A stretch of 64,000 nucleotides of DNA. Source: Bacteroidales bacterium. GTDB taxonomy: Bacteria > Bacteroidota > Bacteroidia > Bacteroidales > WCHB1-69. The notes under the pieces are model-generated. The model made no database searches, was not told the DNA's origin, and saw only the letters and a list, made by a program, of their open reading frames with translations. Shown here in pieces: positions 44,901-50,635 of the stretch (position 1 is the stretch's first letter; each line of letters opens with the position of its first letter). The stretch lies in NCBI GenBank assembly GCA_017961265.1, contig JAGCXN010000006.1, positions 98,273 through 162,272 on the forward strand. The letters are read 5' to 3'. The position numbers and the translations under genes are program-made.

Positions 44901-46183
44901 CCTTGTGCAATACCCACATGTGAGATCAGGTACCATACTTTCACACAACCGTCCAAAGAGGCGACAAGTTGGAAGTCCCCCTTCATCACCATACTCACCG
45001 TAGTGCCGCTCACTTCAGCGCGCGTATTGGAAACTGCCAAGCTGATAGCGAGAGAGCTGCTGCCCAATGTAATGTCACCATTTACTCCGTTATCGCCATT
45101 GGCATCACTGGAAGCGGACAGGAGTATCGGAGTCACAGAGAAAAGGGAAGCATTCACAGATGTGGTGGTAGAGGTAGTAAAACCCGTTAGTTGCGGATAG
45201 AGACCCGTGGTATAGGTGTATTCACTGCCGAGCACTGCAGCTACGGCGTTGGTGGTCATCTGGTTTGTTGAGGCTGCTGTGGCACCGTCACGGGCGGTAT
45301 AGGCAAAAAGGTTATCATAGTAGCAGTCCGTCACTTCACCACCCTCTTCCGTGGAACCTGTAATGGCACCACATACATCACCACTACCCAATATGGAGTT
45401 GCTGTTGTAGCAGTTCTTCACCATACCGCCTGTATTGAGACCTACAATGCCACCGCCATTAAGTGAGAAAGCACGTACCAGACCCGCATTATAGCAATAT
45501 TCCACTTTAGCCAATGTGCTGGCGGAGGAGGTATTATTACCTGCAATACCACCGGCACTGCCACGGTCCGCCACAATGGTAGCGGAGGACCAGCAGTGGC
45601 TGATAGTACTGGCCACGTTCCAGCCGCAGATACCACCGATAATACGGTCACCTTTTATATAGGAGTTGGTCACTGCCACATTCTTAACGGAGGCGTCGGA
45701 GATGGAGCCGAAGAGACCTAATTTTTCGCTACCATTTATATATATACCAGAAATGGTATGGTAGTCACCATCGAAATGGCCGTTGAAGGATTGTGAGGCC
45801 TCAGCGTTCCAGCCAATAGGAACCCATTCCTCCCAGTCTCCAGTGTTGTTGCCGTTGCAGCCGCCTACATTGCCGCTGTTTATCACAATGTCAGTGGTCA
45901 GCTTGAACCAAGTGCCCTCACCGCCACGCGGGATTCCGATGGCGCCCGTGAGATGCTCAGTAGTCGTATCGGTAACAAAGGTTCCATTGTGAAAGAAGAA
46001 ACCGTAAGTAGCCGTGCTGTTGACACCGTCACGGAAGGCTTTCAATTCATCTAGACTTTCAATCAAATACGGATTTGTTTCTGTACCGTATTCCTGTGCC
46101 TTGGCAAAGGGGATGCACGCAGCGATCACCATAATCATCACCATTGCAGCTTTCAAAAATCCAAAGGATCTCATTTTACTCAT
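29960..46183 (-). CDS. Giant secreted multidomain surface protein (GLUG, LamG-like, SprB, MBG, PKD-like, FISUMP)
   Basis: One uninterrupted frame of 5407 codons. A signal peptide ends near residue 29 (PFAKA). Residues 30-3090 hold six copies of a module that starts like PYLIESLDELKAFRDG, passes through a FxGHFDGDYHTI-type strand and ends in GLUG-like turns (GGIVGYN). Module 2 contains a LamG-like insert ending AIRVYNRSLTSSEI. About 3190-3390 is SprB-like, 3400-4400 has some eleven MBG units (for example ATEVYTGGGNLTAES), 4450-4537 is HYR-like, 4540-5125 holds six PKD-like repeats and 5230-5407 is a FISUMP domain (CPNGWHIPDDEDF). No type IX sorting domain is visible. Probably a surface adhesin; ligand unknown. 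Confidence 0.88.
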   Translation of the reverse strand: MSKMRSFGFLKAAMVMIMVIAACIPFAKAQEYGTETNPYLIESLDELKAFRDGVNSTATYGFFFHNGTFVTDTTTEHLTGAIGIPRGGEGTWFKLTTDIVINSGNVGGCNGNNTGDWEEWVPIGWNAEASQSFNGHFDGDYHTISGIYINGSEKLGLFGSISDASVKNVAVTNSYIKGDRIIGGICGWNVASTISHCWSSATIVADRGSAGGIAGNNTSSASTLAKVEYCYNAGLVRAFSLNGGGIVGLNTGGMVKNCYNSNSILGSGDVCGAITGSTEEGGEVTDCYYDNLFAYTARDGATAASTNQMTTNAVAAVLGSEYTYTTGLYPQLTGFTTSTTTSVNASLFSVTPILLSASSDANGDNGVNGDITLGSSSLAISLAVSNTRAEVSGTTVSMVMKGDFQLVASLDGCVKVWYLISHVGIAQGTEENPFTIDNLSAFINFRDQLNSGEAFTMNGDPVNAGGENNYFALTADMDINPDYSNGYAEWSEGNVPAEIVPWVAMGTPDAPFKGHFSGNGHTIAGIYGEPLFGVVEGGIVENVGLIRGYVNSGKHFGYVTDGLIMHYDGIMNTRAGHDANAKQWEDLVGTFDLTPFTFNSLEWGEDHSLLKGDSAFWASGMSQRFLNILGNYSFEFVTYMDCDRTTPTSRGLMGGLGSGTNTLNIASYGGSGRAEVVGNVDVSANDDEVITLSYAKTTGCFLNGTYKSGSFPSTIDDNSTAHIFGNSYINSWGVRGWNDSIYAIRVYNRSLTSSEIKHNADIDKLRFITKQGGGYTGSIVGINLGGTVSHCFSALDIVDGSGVVGYNTGTVTNCVYAGNATGVMSAAVVGNNTTGATVSHCLAQGTLEGKTAVGGNVANVNNVYYDNQLAPNVTTSGVTGMTTSALSNGTFTPGSDFTTASGSYPRLTVFGSHPAANAIAQAAVLSGNVKNASGNITLSGCDQDMVWTASAGITVNTCAAVADGRGGALLSLSYEGKLYKTLRLHLGTVEENLYYINNLTALDNFRKGINSGKTFYYNPTLGSEDFSNTNQDGWVAVNAFGEGATFVLTADIDMNNTIFTPIGTVGAGVNLKPFKGTFDGQNHVIRHFRTGNYAQPGLFRYSQGVIKNLGMVDGELYYPQAHTSALCAFNAGTIQKCYVKNSKRAKDGANYAGTGYGNAFLVSLNMGGTISECYVEGDTMIWSANFPTNYQGRASLCAYNYLGLIKDCSVKNCLMETTSTNIYHRAGLVCGQSYFGHFQNCSVENSSLINHRASDRTTFHGTGYFGVICGIANHSVFDSCYAKNSIVECEHLYYIGGLVGTLGYGSMNYCYNEGGLVRGAAYVGGIVGEATANFYHCHNSAKVEGVYTRVGGIAGIIYGRNVKISNYWSEITYCYNTGDISNPTIDWYTGETRDNDFRYPYLGGIVGQIHNGDTYRKVRMRGCFNSGSITNHGKSSDASSTAVSGLVGTIVQWNGTDYYTRLDIANCFNVGKVDGGDVRACGIAWGLVSTSQGFYNAGRVLSSNVAFPITATNTYGTHRYYDSQMCPNAYRFSRDTVLTTADMLGNGLRGRLGNDEDWVFTSGMYPRIKGIENEPASIAAATPVNLYNVSADERENVLTVNHNFTTGQGTSANEVNWIVAKGDDIVTVSGSNYTLNSHARGVIEMHAAVNDSVYKKVELFVGMDQPLLITSRKELEKFRDGINSRDYFYYDVAQDTFSLTEKPGLITVPIEGEAATFKLTTDIDLDSIPWIPIGHDSAIFKGNFMGNNHTITDLYIENNTTRRFLAGLFGRVSQGYIEKLGMINPVVKATAINSSAGAIAAESGGRIDSCYTVGGYIESRDRTGGICGYHIGWINASGWSSAAPYYVPTDTTCMILRCWNSAEVAGSWYVGGIAGTDLSIMRWCYNMGEVHTRNTNDQQCRVGGLTGSVSQFITESYNMGVVKGSKQNSYYTGGLTGEGRAVFSYNAGEVIGNKSANTGGITGYYNGNNGNDYCYNIGRVTGSGTTSPFNGLSNRTTYRVFFDTLMCPGTKTMNWHTSYKYPALKTVQMLGNGLNLNNNKGLVENTFTYYQFEAGLYPQLKHFAGTDASIASVTPVLLQNDETVLSVAHNFTVGQGHSVTWAKVAGGGVIVAPDSVRLDGNIGIATLQNSISGVNYKKVRILLMSPEKPLIIKCLAQLDTFSRAINSNEVFFYKFADSTFTTENHTDELGYLEVAAGGDETYFRLHDTIFDFAAGGYTDWTPIGKSGRPFSGHFNGHNVPIRNMIIDHEGNYLGLFGYNDGTIDSVILVNATVTDKANEYVGALCGYTINAISDCESNNGHITSSGRFLGGLVGYSNGGALVNLAHRHGSVTRATGVNKRHTGGVVGYITTAKLKGCHNDTSTVVGYDYTGGVAGYVYALVIQDSIKQCYTVGGTVSDNLTESSNTNMYVGGVVGYRSRACVMQCHNEGTEVTSWGNYVAGLFGGSDNDGWYYYDCYNTGNVTGRDAVAGIKTGRRSGYRLFNKGDVTARLGVAYGISQEFDHSHYLFNIGNVTGGSAAYGIVGTQINTVKYCINAGQITANTSLACGISYYDYSNPSPYFEHCMNVGEVVSIRSNASGMLNQEGYPTKCYNAGRIMGSAKSAAMSCQWMSVDCFYDRQMAPNLTYDDRSVGYSTEEMIGTASVMRGTLGEDYWIYEEGMYPRPKWTEVVSMPYVREAAIVACTPVFFSTTPEEQHVNAATEDFTFGDGNAAKVKWSVEKGKGLTINGYNAETNPIGIVYVHAALQAGPNVADSVYKRMRIVVTSDMYPIPIKDKNALIQFRAGVNSLDNSMQQPFYFNITDSTFTTVRPADSVMFKYFEIPAGGEGVHFKLLSDVDLSPGTWTPIGNNSAQQGVLQFRGYFNGDNHTISNLTNNSSKKNSWKGLFGFATGAEIKNIYVKNVDISNGDNTLSNNRYYGAIVGYAQGCTISGCRADGTIKGVDIGGIVGYSNNSTIENCYNAVNLVHNPNLAGNNTSVGGITSYSNTEVKNCYNVGDIDGNSAASYVGGIVGNGGAVQCYNLGHVTGEYTTPYSISGTNLYTNSFNDLQLIPGLEGATNKLTVNMTGDALKTYLGDDGTWVYADNMYPRLSGLDTSAQAIVYATPVYLYSTQDVNTVRMHFNVGHEEGVTWDRVGTGHALDIDNINDPSAEYNCMVVDCGEDTLKVTKNGVTRIIPIRIYVDRLEVTTFEAHTCGQPFFWDVSNKYYTRTGTFTETFATREGCDSVVSLKLTIPEHELSGAISSIQISCFGEDDAILTAAITGGFGEGYLYKWIDAADDTLNIAPLMDPEDLNLNPLTTGPGSYKVLAMDALHNECQYTTPAVVIEQPAKLVTSVVDYGTLCGGTGNATPNRYITLSIAGGRAPYTVSYTVNGSTTNRNVPASEAASGPITLEYLNVGTYTVSIRDNGTIGHTPCDTTFNPITFDGDPTVYTVTAASYSGTYDGNYHDARFYSIASNGTVISGAEAIPSTTGYVLHRNAEYKDSLIVKMENDGVYEKNAGLYHNNINSCSVLRVYADGVTSDEEVRCRYNISLENRNVDIAKREITLTSASATEVYTGGGNLTAESVTSTGDTWVTGEEPTYSGYAALDHIGSMPNTFTINYVSGVDYATNYTIHVVNGTLIYLSSNADVVFTAPTKQKTYDGKEWTTDTVAFLTTTNLDLTIYRYELTINSASHIKNVGTVASVIDTVMIYNRSTNELVNGTTFAGHIVLVSGNLEVTPLSISLSSTSATEIYSGDTLRRTAVGISRPFVEGEVSAAPEAIGKIADVGSVPNTIDYHPVAGVFDINNYNLTISTGTLEITLREVSFTGESLTTEYTGDTIRLTTITKVNMVDGHTLNGLTYLAKGKDVGDYPGVFTGESDYQILDAQGHDVKSNYNVTSITPGLLKITSNDKDIVITSKSGSTIYTGSNYRKDEYTVTYDGLDMSFISPTQFILSTGDTLTITSTATAVKHVEDNAPNNNTYTYRLSGSVNYEGTITTNFGTLEISPRPLNLKSDNGEKVYDGAELTATTIVEQASSYGFAVGEGFDYSNFAAPVNVGVYTNTFDYAPMSGTDTRLTDYIVSTAYGTLTITKAECTLTPDNVTRQFGEANPTTWEYTLTDFAVNDNEADLKDTLTLHGQPVISTTATINSVPGTYPITADPAQIDLWNYTVTPQPGTLTIEPLALVLKANGDTVMYDGNEHAVSEFTVEYNGTVYASTSGVATITVADTAYHITAVTANPSEKVNVGIYANSFSGTPVVTRADDDAAVRTSWFNITTHDSALVIIPDTMKIYVTSYDKEWAYDGTAHSYTKYTVKRGTSTYEIADGETAEVTLATGDKLTISSPRSVTNVSETAANNNTYTVTLQNSGNYISNVIVKTMGTLTITPATALVTITGHTGGFDCDGSNHTVHGYDVVIEDPLNIYAMSDFTFSPAEDSIVTESAVGTYTMELDGKFTNINTNYNPVTFKVTNGSMEIVDTIKPTFTAPADLTLCRDASGNIDAPISVTLEPTNLADACTPATDLTVAHVDLDTLPASDLGPRVIRRQWTVTDAEGNSTVKIQNITINPVATVNAVEDKKVCHNATTAVSFSTTNTGGDVTYSWTNDETGIGLAASGNGDIAAFTATNTTNAALTATITVTPHFTNDGVTCDGPAETFTITVNPQVQMNKPANDTICHNTQMAAVNFTTAITDGSMSYAWTRDNANVTGIATSGTGNIAATTLSNLTTSAQTVTFTVRPTYTNNGISCEGADSTFVVVVNPQVQMNKPANDTICHNTQMAAVNFATAITDGSMSYAWTRDNDNVTGIATSGTGNIAATTLSNLTATAQTVTFTVRPTYTNNGISCEGADSTFVVVVNPQVRMDEVADQTICHGENMSAVTFSTDITDGTMSYAWTRDNTTNVTGIAASGTGDIAAATLSNLTTTAQVVTFTVRPTYTNNGISCEGADSTFTVTVNPTAEVEPIENQVVCNNANTDEIIFVSTNAGGTTTFTWENDETSIGLAATGSGNIAAFTATNTTNAPVTATIVVTPHFTKDGVTCDGPTESFTITVNPTAEVESIENQVVCNNASTTTVTFATTNTGGTTTYTWENNETGIGLAATGSGDIAAFTATNITNAPLIATIVVTPHFSNGGVTCDGPTKTFTITVRPSVLTPGNITFSCPDTTVTLNYGVCDTLIELHRTLINNMSDMTVVLDSAGIPADHRYRADIDQPYVITWRITDDCGDYVEFQQRVTVNFPPCGAGVTAIDGDGIEYPTVQVGCNCWTARNARSTHYANDNELITPAPMQYPGTENHPEDTIYGKLYTYNAATRIPLMRSVPTQVQGICPNGWHIPDDEDFADLMVHWEADDLLSTEHWLTPGTNLSSFTMEPGGKYNSELDRYEYLYVKGYLWSYTPGATTIANACEFGSTCGTVEIIPATVTTAFSVRCVHD
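30810..32555 (-). repeat. Six tandem PKD-like repeats of about 96 codons
   Basis: Within the giant gene, six units each begin near NPxxxM/VxxxxNxxxC and end in an SFTITV-like strand. Unit length is about 288 bases. Units 2 and 3 (about 31,960-32,550) are almost identical in DNA as well as protein, while units 1, 5 and 6 form a second subtype. This points to recent duplication or gene conversion. Confidence 0.85.
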
Positions 46184-46533
46184 AGTAGTTAATTTTTATT
46201 TTTATTTATTTTTCATTTTCAAATACAGGAAGTGTGTGCTTTAATTCCTGAAAATCAACAACTTTGAGTAAAACAACCATCTGTATGGCCACCAAGAGAC
46301 GGGAAAAGAACAAAGAAATGGGGGTGGATGGGGTTGGCCACGGCCAAAGCCTGTTTTTCGGAGAAAATGGAAGAATTTTCACCAAAAAACACACCCTGCG
46401 CCATAGCGCACGGCACAGTAGCAGTGTTGCCCACTAATAATCCAATCACTTCAAGTTCAGTCGGTTACTTGGTTTGTGATACAATAAAAATAAATGGTTG
46501 CGTCGAGTTTTCAGGGCTTTCGGCAATCGGGTG

Positions 46534-46541
46534 CAAAGATA
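46534..46541 (-). promoter_or_regulatory. Minus-7 box for the giant surface-protein gene
   Basis: TATCTTTG on the minus strand followed by CACCC, a frequent start-site context in this window. No clear minus-33 TTG. About 350 bases before the start codon. Confidence 0.4.
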
Positions 46542-46648
46542 GCATTTTCTGCTTTATATCCTACAGGGAGCGGAGGAATGCGGCCGTTTTATTTGAAATT
46601 ATGGATTTCTTCAGCAAAATCGGTGGATGCGATTATGCGAGGATGCGG

Positions 46649-46722
46649 GGTAATAGGTAATAGGTAATAGGTAATAAGTAATAAGTAATAAATATATATA
46701 ATAATAGGTAATAGGGGATAGG
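46649..46722. repeat. Seven-base array GGTRATA, about nine units with an AT-rich break
   Basis: Four GGTAATA units, two AGTAATA units, an AT-rich interruption, then GGTAATA and GGGGATA, running straight into the stop codon of the acyltransferase gene on the minus strand. Confidence 0.8.
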
Positions 46723-47862
46723 TTAATGAATTTCATTCACGCCCATCACGTTATCCACAGGATTGGCATAGATGTGCAGGAAAATGTCGCGCAATTCCGT
46801 CTCCTCGCCAATCAGGTTCTTCAAACCTTCGTCCATATAATCCATAAACTGCTTGCGCTGCTCCTCCGTGTAGTGGTCGCGATAACGGTACGACTGGTTC
46901 AGCAGGTCGTGCGCGATGTAGTTCGTCGGCCACAGCCGGTAGTTTTCGTAGATGCGCCGGTCGATAATCTGGGCCAGCTGCTGGAACTTCCGGTTCCGAT
47001 CGAAACGGTCGCAATACTGCAACTCCTCATCGGTGATGGCATCAGTGAAGACAAAGTGGATATGTCCCTTGAACTGCCGGATTCCATGGAGGATGCTGTT
47101 CAGGTCTTCACCAGGTTCTTTCTCATATTTCTGGTAGCGGGTGATGAATAGCTCCTGCGTCTTCAGGAAATCGCACGGTTCATATTCGTAAGAAATTACT
47201 AACGGCGTAATGCACAGTTCTTTCAGATTTTCAAAAAAGGTCTTGTCGCTACTGAGAGCGAACATCTTCAGTACGGCCATGTCAGTCTTGTCGGCGCCGT
47301 CCTTCGTACGACCGTTGCGCTGGGCAATCCACACCGACTGCTTCTTCTGCAAAATCGCATACCGCATATACGACGAGACCTCCGTCGAATTTTTGTAGAA
47401 TTCTTTCACGGTGCCGCCGCGCATTATCCGGAACATCTTGTTCATCTTGCCGATATCAACCACAAGTTCTCCTTGCATCAGGTTGCTGCCGAAGGTGATT
47501 TCGGAAGTGTCTATCCCATTGTCAAACAACAATATCTGTAAAATGGCAGCATCCAACAGAATGTCACGGTGGTTGGCAATGAACATCCGCTTTCTTCCAT
47601 CTTTCAATCCATCAATTCCTTCATAGCTTAACCCCGATGTGGTTTTGTCAATAATGGAGTGGATAGCCGGCAGCATGATATTCTTCTGGAAATCATAGAT
47701 GGTCTGTGATTTTTGAAGAAGCTGGTGCACCTCTTCCAACGGCTTTGCCGGAAACAGGTAGCTGGCGATGGCCGGCAGGTACGGACTGGCCGCCACGCGT
47801 CCGATGGCGGCGGGTATTTCAGAATCGTAATAGGGTCTTAAATCATCAAATCTTTGATCCAT
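46723..47862 (-). CDS. PlsC-like acyltransferase, last gene of second polyene operon
   Basis: 379 residues. The acyltransferase core carries FIANHRDILLDAA, with His98 and Asp104; spacing is HX5D rather than the usual HX4D, as in a Bacteroidota-specific glycerol acyltransferase group. No membrane helix is obvious. It likely transfers an acyl or polyene chain to a glycerol-type lipid at the inner membrane. It follows the PaaK-like ligase with a six-base gap and closes the operon; a GGTRATA array abuts its stop. Confidence 0.8.
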   Translation of the reverse strand: MDQRFDDLRPYYDSEIPAAIGRVAASPYLPAIASYLFPAKPLEEVHQLLQKSQTIYDFQKNIMLPAIHSIIDKTTSGLSYEGIDGLKDGRKRMFIANHRDILLDAAILQILLFDNGIDTSEITFGSNLMQGELVVDIGKMNKMFRIMRGGTVKEFYKNSTEVSSYMRYAILQKKQSVWIAQRNGRTKDGADKTDMAVLKMFALSSDKTFFENLKELCITPLVISYEYEPCDFLKTQELFITRYQKYEKEPGEDLNSILHGIRQFKGHIHFVFTDAITDEELQYCDRFDRNRKFQQLAQIIDRRIYENYRLWPTNYIAHDLLNQSYRYRDHYTEEQRKQFMDYMDEGLKNLIGEETELRDIFLHIYANPVDNVMGVNEIH

Positions 47863-47868
47863 AACGAT

Positions 47869-49167
47869 TTATTTTCGTTTATCAATGAATTTTACTGGCT
47901 TGCGCTTCACTTCTGGCATCACAACTTTCCGCACCTCATCGGGGTGGCCGAAGCGGATGTCGGGCGCGACGCGCAGTTTGGCACGGAAACGGTCCTTGAG
48001 GTCCTTCACCGCCTCCTCCTCGTTGGGATTGTGGCAGCCCACGACCACCGTCACAGCGTCGGTGCCGATCTCGTTGGACGACACCTCCACATAGTAGTTC
48101 TCAATGTAGTCCACATTGTCTAAAACATCAAAGATGGCGGCAGGGTACAGCGTCGTGCCTTTCAGCTTGATCATCTGGTTCTTACGGCCGATGATGGGGC
48201 TGATGCGCATGGAGGTGCGTCCGCAGCTGCACGGCTCGTAGTGGAACCGCGCGATGTCGCCCGTGCGGAACCGCAGCAGCGGCATCCCTTCCACCCCAAG
48301 GGTGGTGACCGTCAACTCGCCCTCCTCCCCTTCTGGAACGACGTTCCCTTCGTCATCAATCAACTCACAGATAATGAGTTCCGGATGATGGTGGCCGCCT
48401 TTTCCCGCGCCGCACTCACAGAACGACGTGCCCATCTCGGTGGAGGCGTATGTGGAATAGAGGGATATATCCCACTTCTCCTTGATTTTTGAACCCAGCA
48501 GGTTCAATGAAAAGTCCTGATTACGAAGGTTCTCACCGATACAAACGGCTTTTTTTATCGAAGAATTGCGGTAGTCGATACCATTCTTTTCGGCATATTG
48601 GATAATTTTCAGGATGAACGACGGCACGCAGATGATGGCATCCGGTTTGAGGCGGCGGATGGTGTCCCACTGCAGCTCCGGGATGCCGTTGCCGACACGG
48701 ATGACGCTGCTGCCCATCTTCATCACGCCCATAAAATAGGCCAAGCCCGCCATAAAACGCTTGTCGATGGTGGTCATCAGCTGGTAAATCTCACCGGGGC
48801 CTCCGTCGGCGCAGACGAAAGAGATGGCTTCGTTGTAGGCCAGACGCTCGAGGTCGCGCGTGGTCATCGCAAAGGTGGTAGGGTCGCTCAACGTTCCCGA
48901 GGTGGTGATGTAGTCGGCGATGCGGCTCTTCTCCACACAAAAGAAATCCTCGTTATGAAGCTGCAAATCCTGTTTCGTGGTGAACGGGATATACTGCAAA
49001 TCCTCAAGAGTTTTAATTTTCTCTATATCAATATGTTCCCTTTCAAACAGATTCTGATAGAATTTGGAATGGGCTTTCAGATAAGCCAGATGCTCCCGCA
49101 ATTTTCCCTCTTGAAAGGTCTTAATGACGGACAGCGGCTGGTATTCAATTTCCGGATTATAGTTCAT
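47869..49167 (-). CDS. PaaK-like adenylate-forming CoA/ACP ligase
   Basis: 432 residues of the phenylacetate-CoA ligase branch of the ANL superfamily. Visible are the phosphate loop YITTSGTLSDPTTF, the STYASTEMGTS adenine motif and the C-terminal hinge (FRTGDIARF). A cysteine-rich patch (CECGAGKGGHHHPE) is typical of the branch. It activates an aryl carboxylate with ATP; in this operon the likely substrate is 4-coumarate or a similar starter, loaded onto CoA or an ACP. That substrate is inferred from context. Confidence 0.88.
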   Translation of the reverse strand: MNYNPEIEYQPLSVIKTFQEGKLREHLAYLKAHSKFYQNLFEREHIDIEKIKTLEDLQYIPFTTKQDLQLHNEDFFCVEKSRIADYITTSGTLSDPTTFAMTTRDLERLAYNEAISFVCADGGPGEIYQLMTTIDKRFMAGLAYFMGVMKMGSSVIRVGNGIPELQWDTIRRLKPDAIICVPSFILKIIQYAEKNGIDYRNSSIKKAVCIGENLRNQDFSLNLLGSKIKEKWDISLYSTYASTEMGTSFCECGAGKGGHHHPELIICELIDDEGNVVPEGEEGELTVTTLGVEGMPLLRFRTGDIARFHYEPCSCGRTSMRISPIIGRKNQMIKLKGTTLYPAAIFDVLDNVDYIENYYVEVSSNEIGTDAVTVVVGCHNPNEEEAVKDLKDRFRAKLRVAPDIRFGHPDEVRKVVMPEVKRKPVKFIDKRK

Positions 49168-49193
49168 CAGGTTTCAGGTTACAGGTTTCAATT

Positions 49194-50060
49194 TCACGGC
49201 AAAATTTTGATGTCCCGCAGCCATTTCACGAATTGGAAGCGCCATTTGGCAGCGTCGGCGGCGCGGGTTTCGTCCATGCCGTAGCCGTGGCCGCCCGTAT
49301 CGTACAGCAGGAAAACGTGCCGTACGCCCGCAGCGGTGAGGGCGCGGTCGAGATTGACGCTGTTCTGATACATCACCACGGGGTCGTCCTTGGCCGTCAC
49401 GAGGAAGGTGGGTGGCATATCGGGCCGCATCTGCATCTCCATCGAGAACTGATCCTGCAGCTCCTTGGTGTAGTGGCGGGAGAGCAGGTTCCGGCGGGAA
49501 CGCTGGTGGGCGATACTGTCCTGCATCGAAACCACCGGATAGACTGGCACCACGAAATTGGGCCGGAGGTTCGCCTGCGATTTGACACCGAGCGGCTCAA
49601 GGTAGTTGTCCTTGTAGAAAGCCCCTGACATCGTGACGAGGTGGCCGCCCGCTGAAAAGCCCATCGTGCCCAGTTTGTCAGGATTGATGCGGTACTCCGT
49701 GGCGTGGTCGCGGACAAACTGGATGGCCCGTTGCACATCCTGAATCATTGCAGGATGATGATAGCCCTTGTTGCCCGTGCGGTAGCGAAGAACGAAAGCG
49801 TTGATTCCTTGCGAATTAAGCCACTCCGCCACGCCGTAGCCTTCGGTTTTGATGCCCATCAGGTGACTATAGCTGCCGCCCGGGCACACAATGACACAAA
49901 CGCCCGTATTGATGGAGTCAGGTGCGGGATAGACATACAGCTGCGTCCAATGCTGGTGCTTCATCGCAGGGACGTCCTTCCACAGATGCAACGGTTTCGG
50001 CTGGGCCAGAAGTGCTGCTGTAAAAAACAGCAACAGGGAAAGAGCCAGTAACTTCTTCAT
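49194..50060 (-). CDS. Secreted alpha/beta-hydrolase (esterase-like)
   Basis: 288 residues with a signal peptide (MKKLLALSLLLFFTAALLAQ). Catalytic triad candidates are Ser136 in GFSAGGH, Asp226 in KDDPVV and His258 in GGHGYGMD; the oxyanion region is CPGGSY. It resembles the BD-FAE-type acetyl or feruloyl esterases. In this operon it could cut or edit an aryl ester outside the cytoplasm, which is inference. Its start overlaps the upstream stop (TAATG), so it is part of the operon. Confidence 0.85.
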   Translation of the reverse strand: MKKLLALSLLLFFTAALLAQPKPLHLWKDVPAMKHQHWTQLYVYPAPDSINTGVCVIVCPGGSYSHLMGIKTEGYGVAEWLNSQGINAFVLRYRTGNKGYHHPAMIQDVQRAIQFVRDHATEYRINPDKLGTMGFSAGGHLVTMSGAFYKDNYLEPLGVKSQANLRPNFVVPVYPVVSMQDSIAHQRSRRNLLSRHYTKELQDQFSMEMQMRPDMPPTFLVTAKDDPVVMYQNSVNLDRALTAAGVRHVFLLYDTGGHGYGMDETRAADAAKWRFQFVKWLRDIKILP

Positions 50061-50626
50061 TATTTGACTTTTTTCTTCAGGATTTCACCGACGGTCTCAC
50101 CCATCTCTTCAAAAGCGGCTTTCACACGATACTCAATGACCGGAATCATTGGCGTTCCGGCAATGCCGGTAAAGGTGATGGTGGCAAAGCTGTCGGTAGT
50201 GCCAGTTTTGACAAAGGAGATGTCAGCGGTAAGTTTGCACGGCTGTGAGAACGGACCGGCGAAGCTGCCCGGATCAATGTCAATCATTTTCACAATCATC
50301 GTGTAAGTGGTGCCGTCATATTCGCCGAAATCCAGACGAAGCCCCTTGACTTCATCGTTGAGGTCTTCCAAGAAGTTTGCTTCCCAGAGGTCGTCACGGA
50401 AACGGCTGGTCCAGTTGGTTTTCCACTGCTCGAAATCATCGTGGTCTTTGTTGTCTTTGAAGAACTTGGCTTCGGAATCGCCGTCGTAGGTCACGCCATC
50501 ATAAACGAACTCAACGTTCACCTTGCCTTGGCCTTTCAGCGGACTCAAATCGCCCTTAACTTTCTGTGCCTGCACCATGCAGACAGAACAAATCGCAACA
50601 AAAAGAACAAATAGTTTTCTCATCAT
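50060..50626 (-). CDS. Secreted protein of unknown function in polyene operon
   Basis: 188 residues (or 187 from the second Met). A signal peptide ends at VQAQ near residue 21. The mature part is about 165 residues with acidic surface (DNKDHDDFEQW), beta strands in the second half and a basic C-terminus (EILKKKVK). No catalytic motif and no family recognised. It lies between the small unknown protein and the hydrolase, overlapping the latter by one base. Confidence 0.75.
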   Translation of the reverse strand: MMRKLFVLFVAICSVCMVQAQKVKGDLSPLKGQGKVNVEFVYDGVTYDGDSEAKFFKDNKDHDDFEQWKTNWTSRFRDDLWEANFLEDLNDEVKGLRLDFGEYDGTTYTMIVKMIDIDPGSFAGPFSQPCKLTADISFVKTGTTDSFATITFTGIAGTPMIPVIEYRVKAAFEEMGETVGEILKKKVK

Positions 50627-50635
50627 AAAAAATGT

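Larger units (their letters stand above)
46184..46722. other. 539-base gap: leader and promoter of the giant gene plus repeat array
   Basis: No convincing gene is present. Reading on the minus strand, a minus-7 box at 46534-46541 would give the giant gene a leader of about 345 bases. The leader contains a GC-rich patch (TTTGGCCGTGGCCAACCCC, about 46333-46351) and an A-rich stretch just before the ATG. A short open frame there (46255-46449, minus) has no family resemblance. The left part near 46649 is a seven-base repeat array. Confidence 0.5.

Noticed and set aside
46255-46449. 64-codon minus-strand frame in the leader of the giant gene
   Set aside because: No similarity to a known protein, no start context, and it ends before the giant gene; kept only as untranslated leader.
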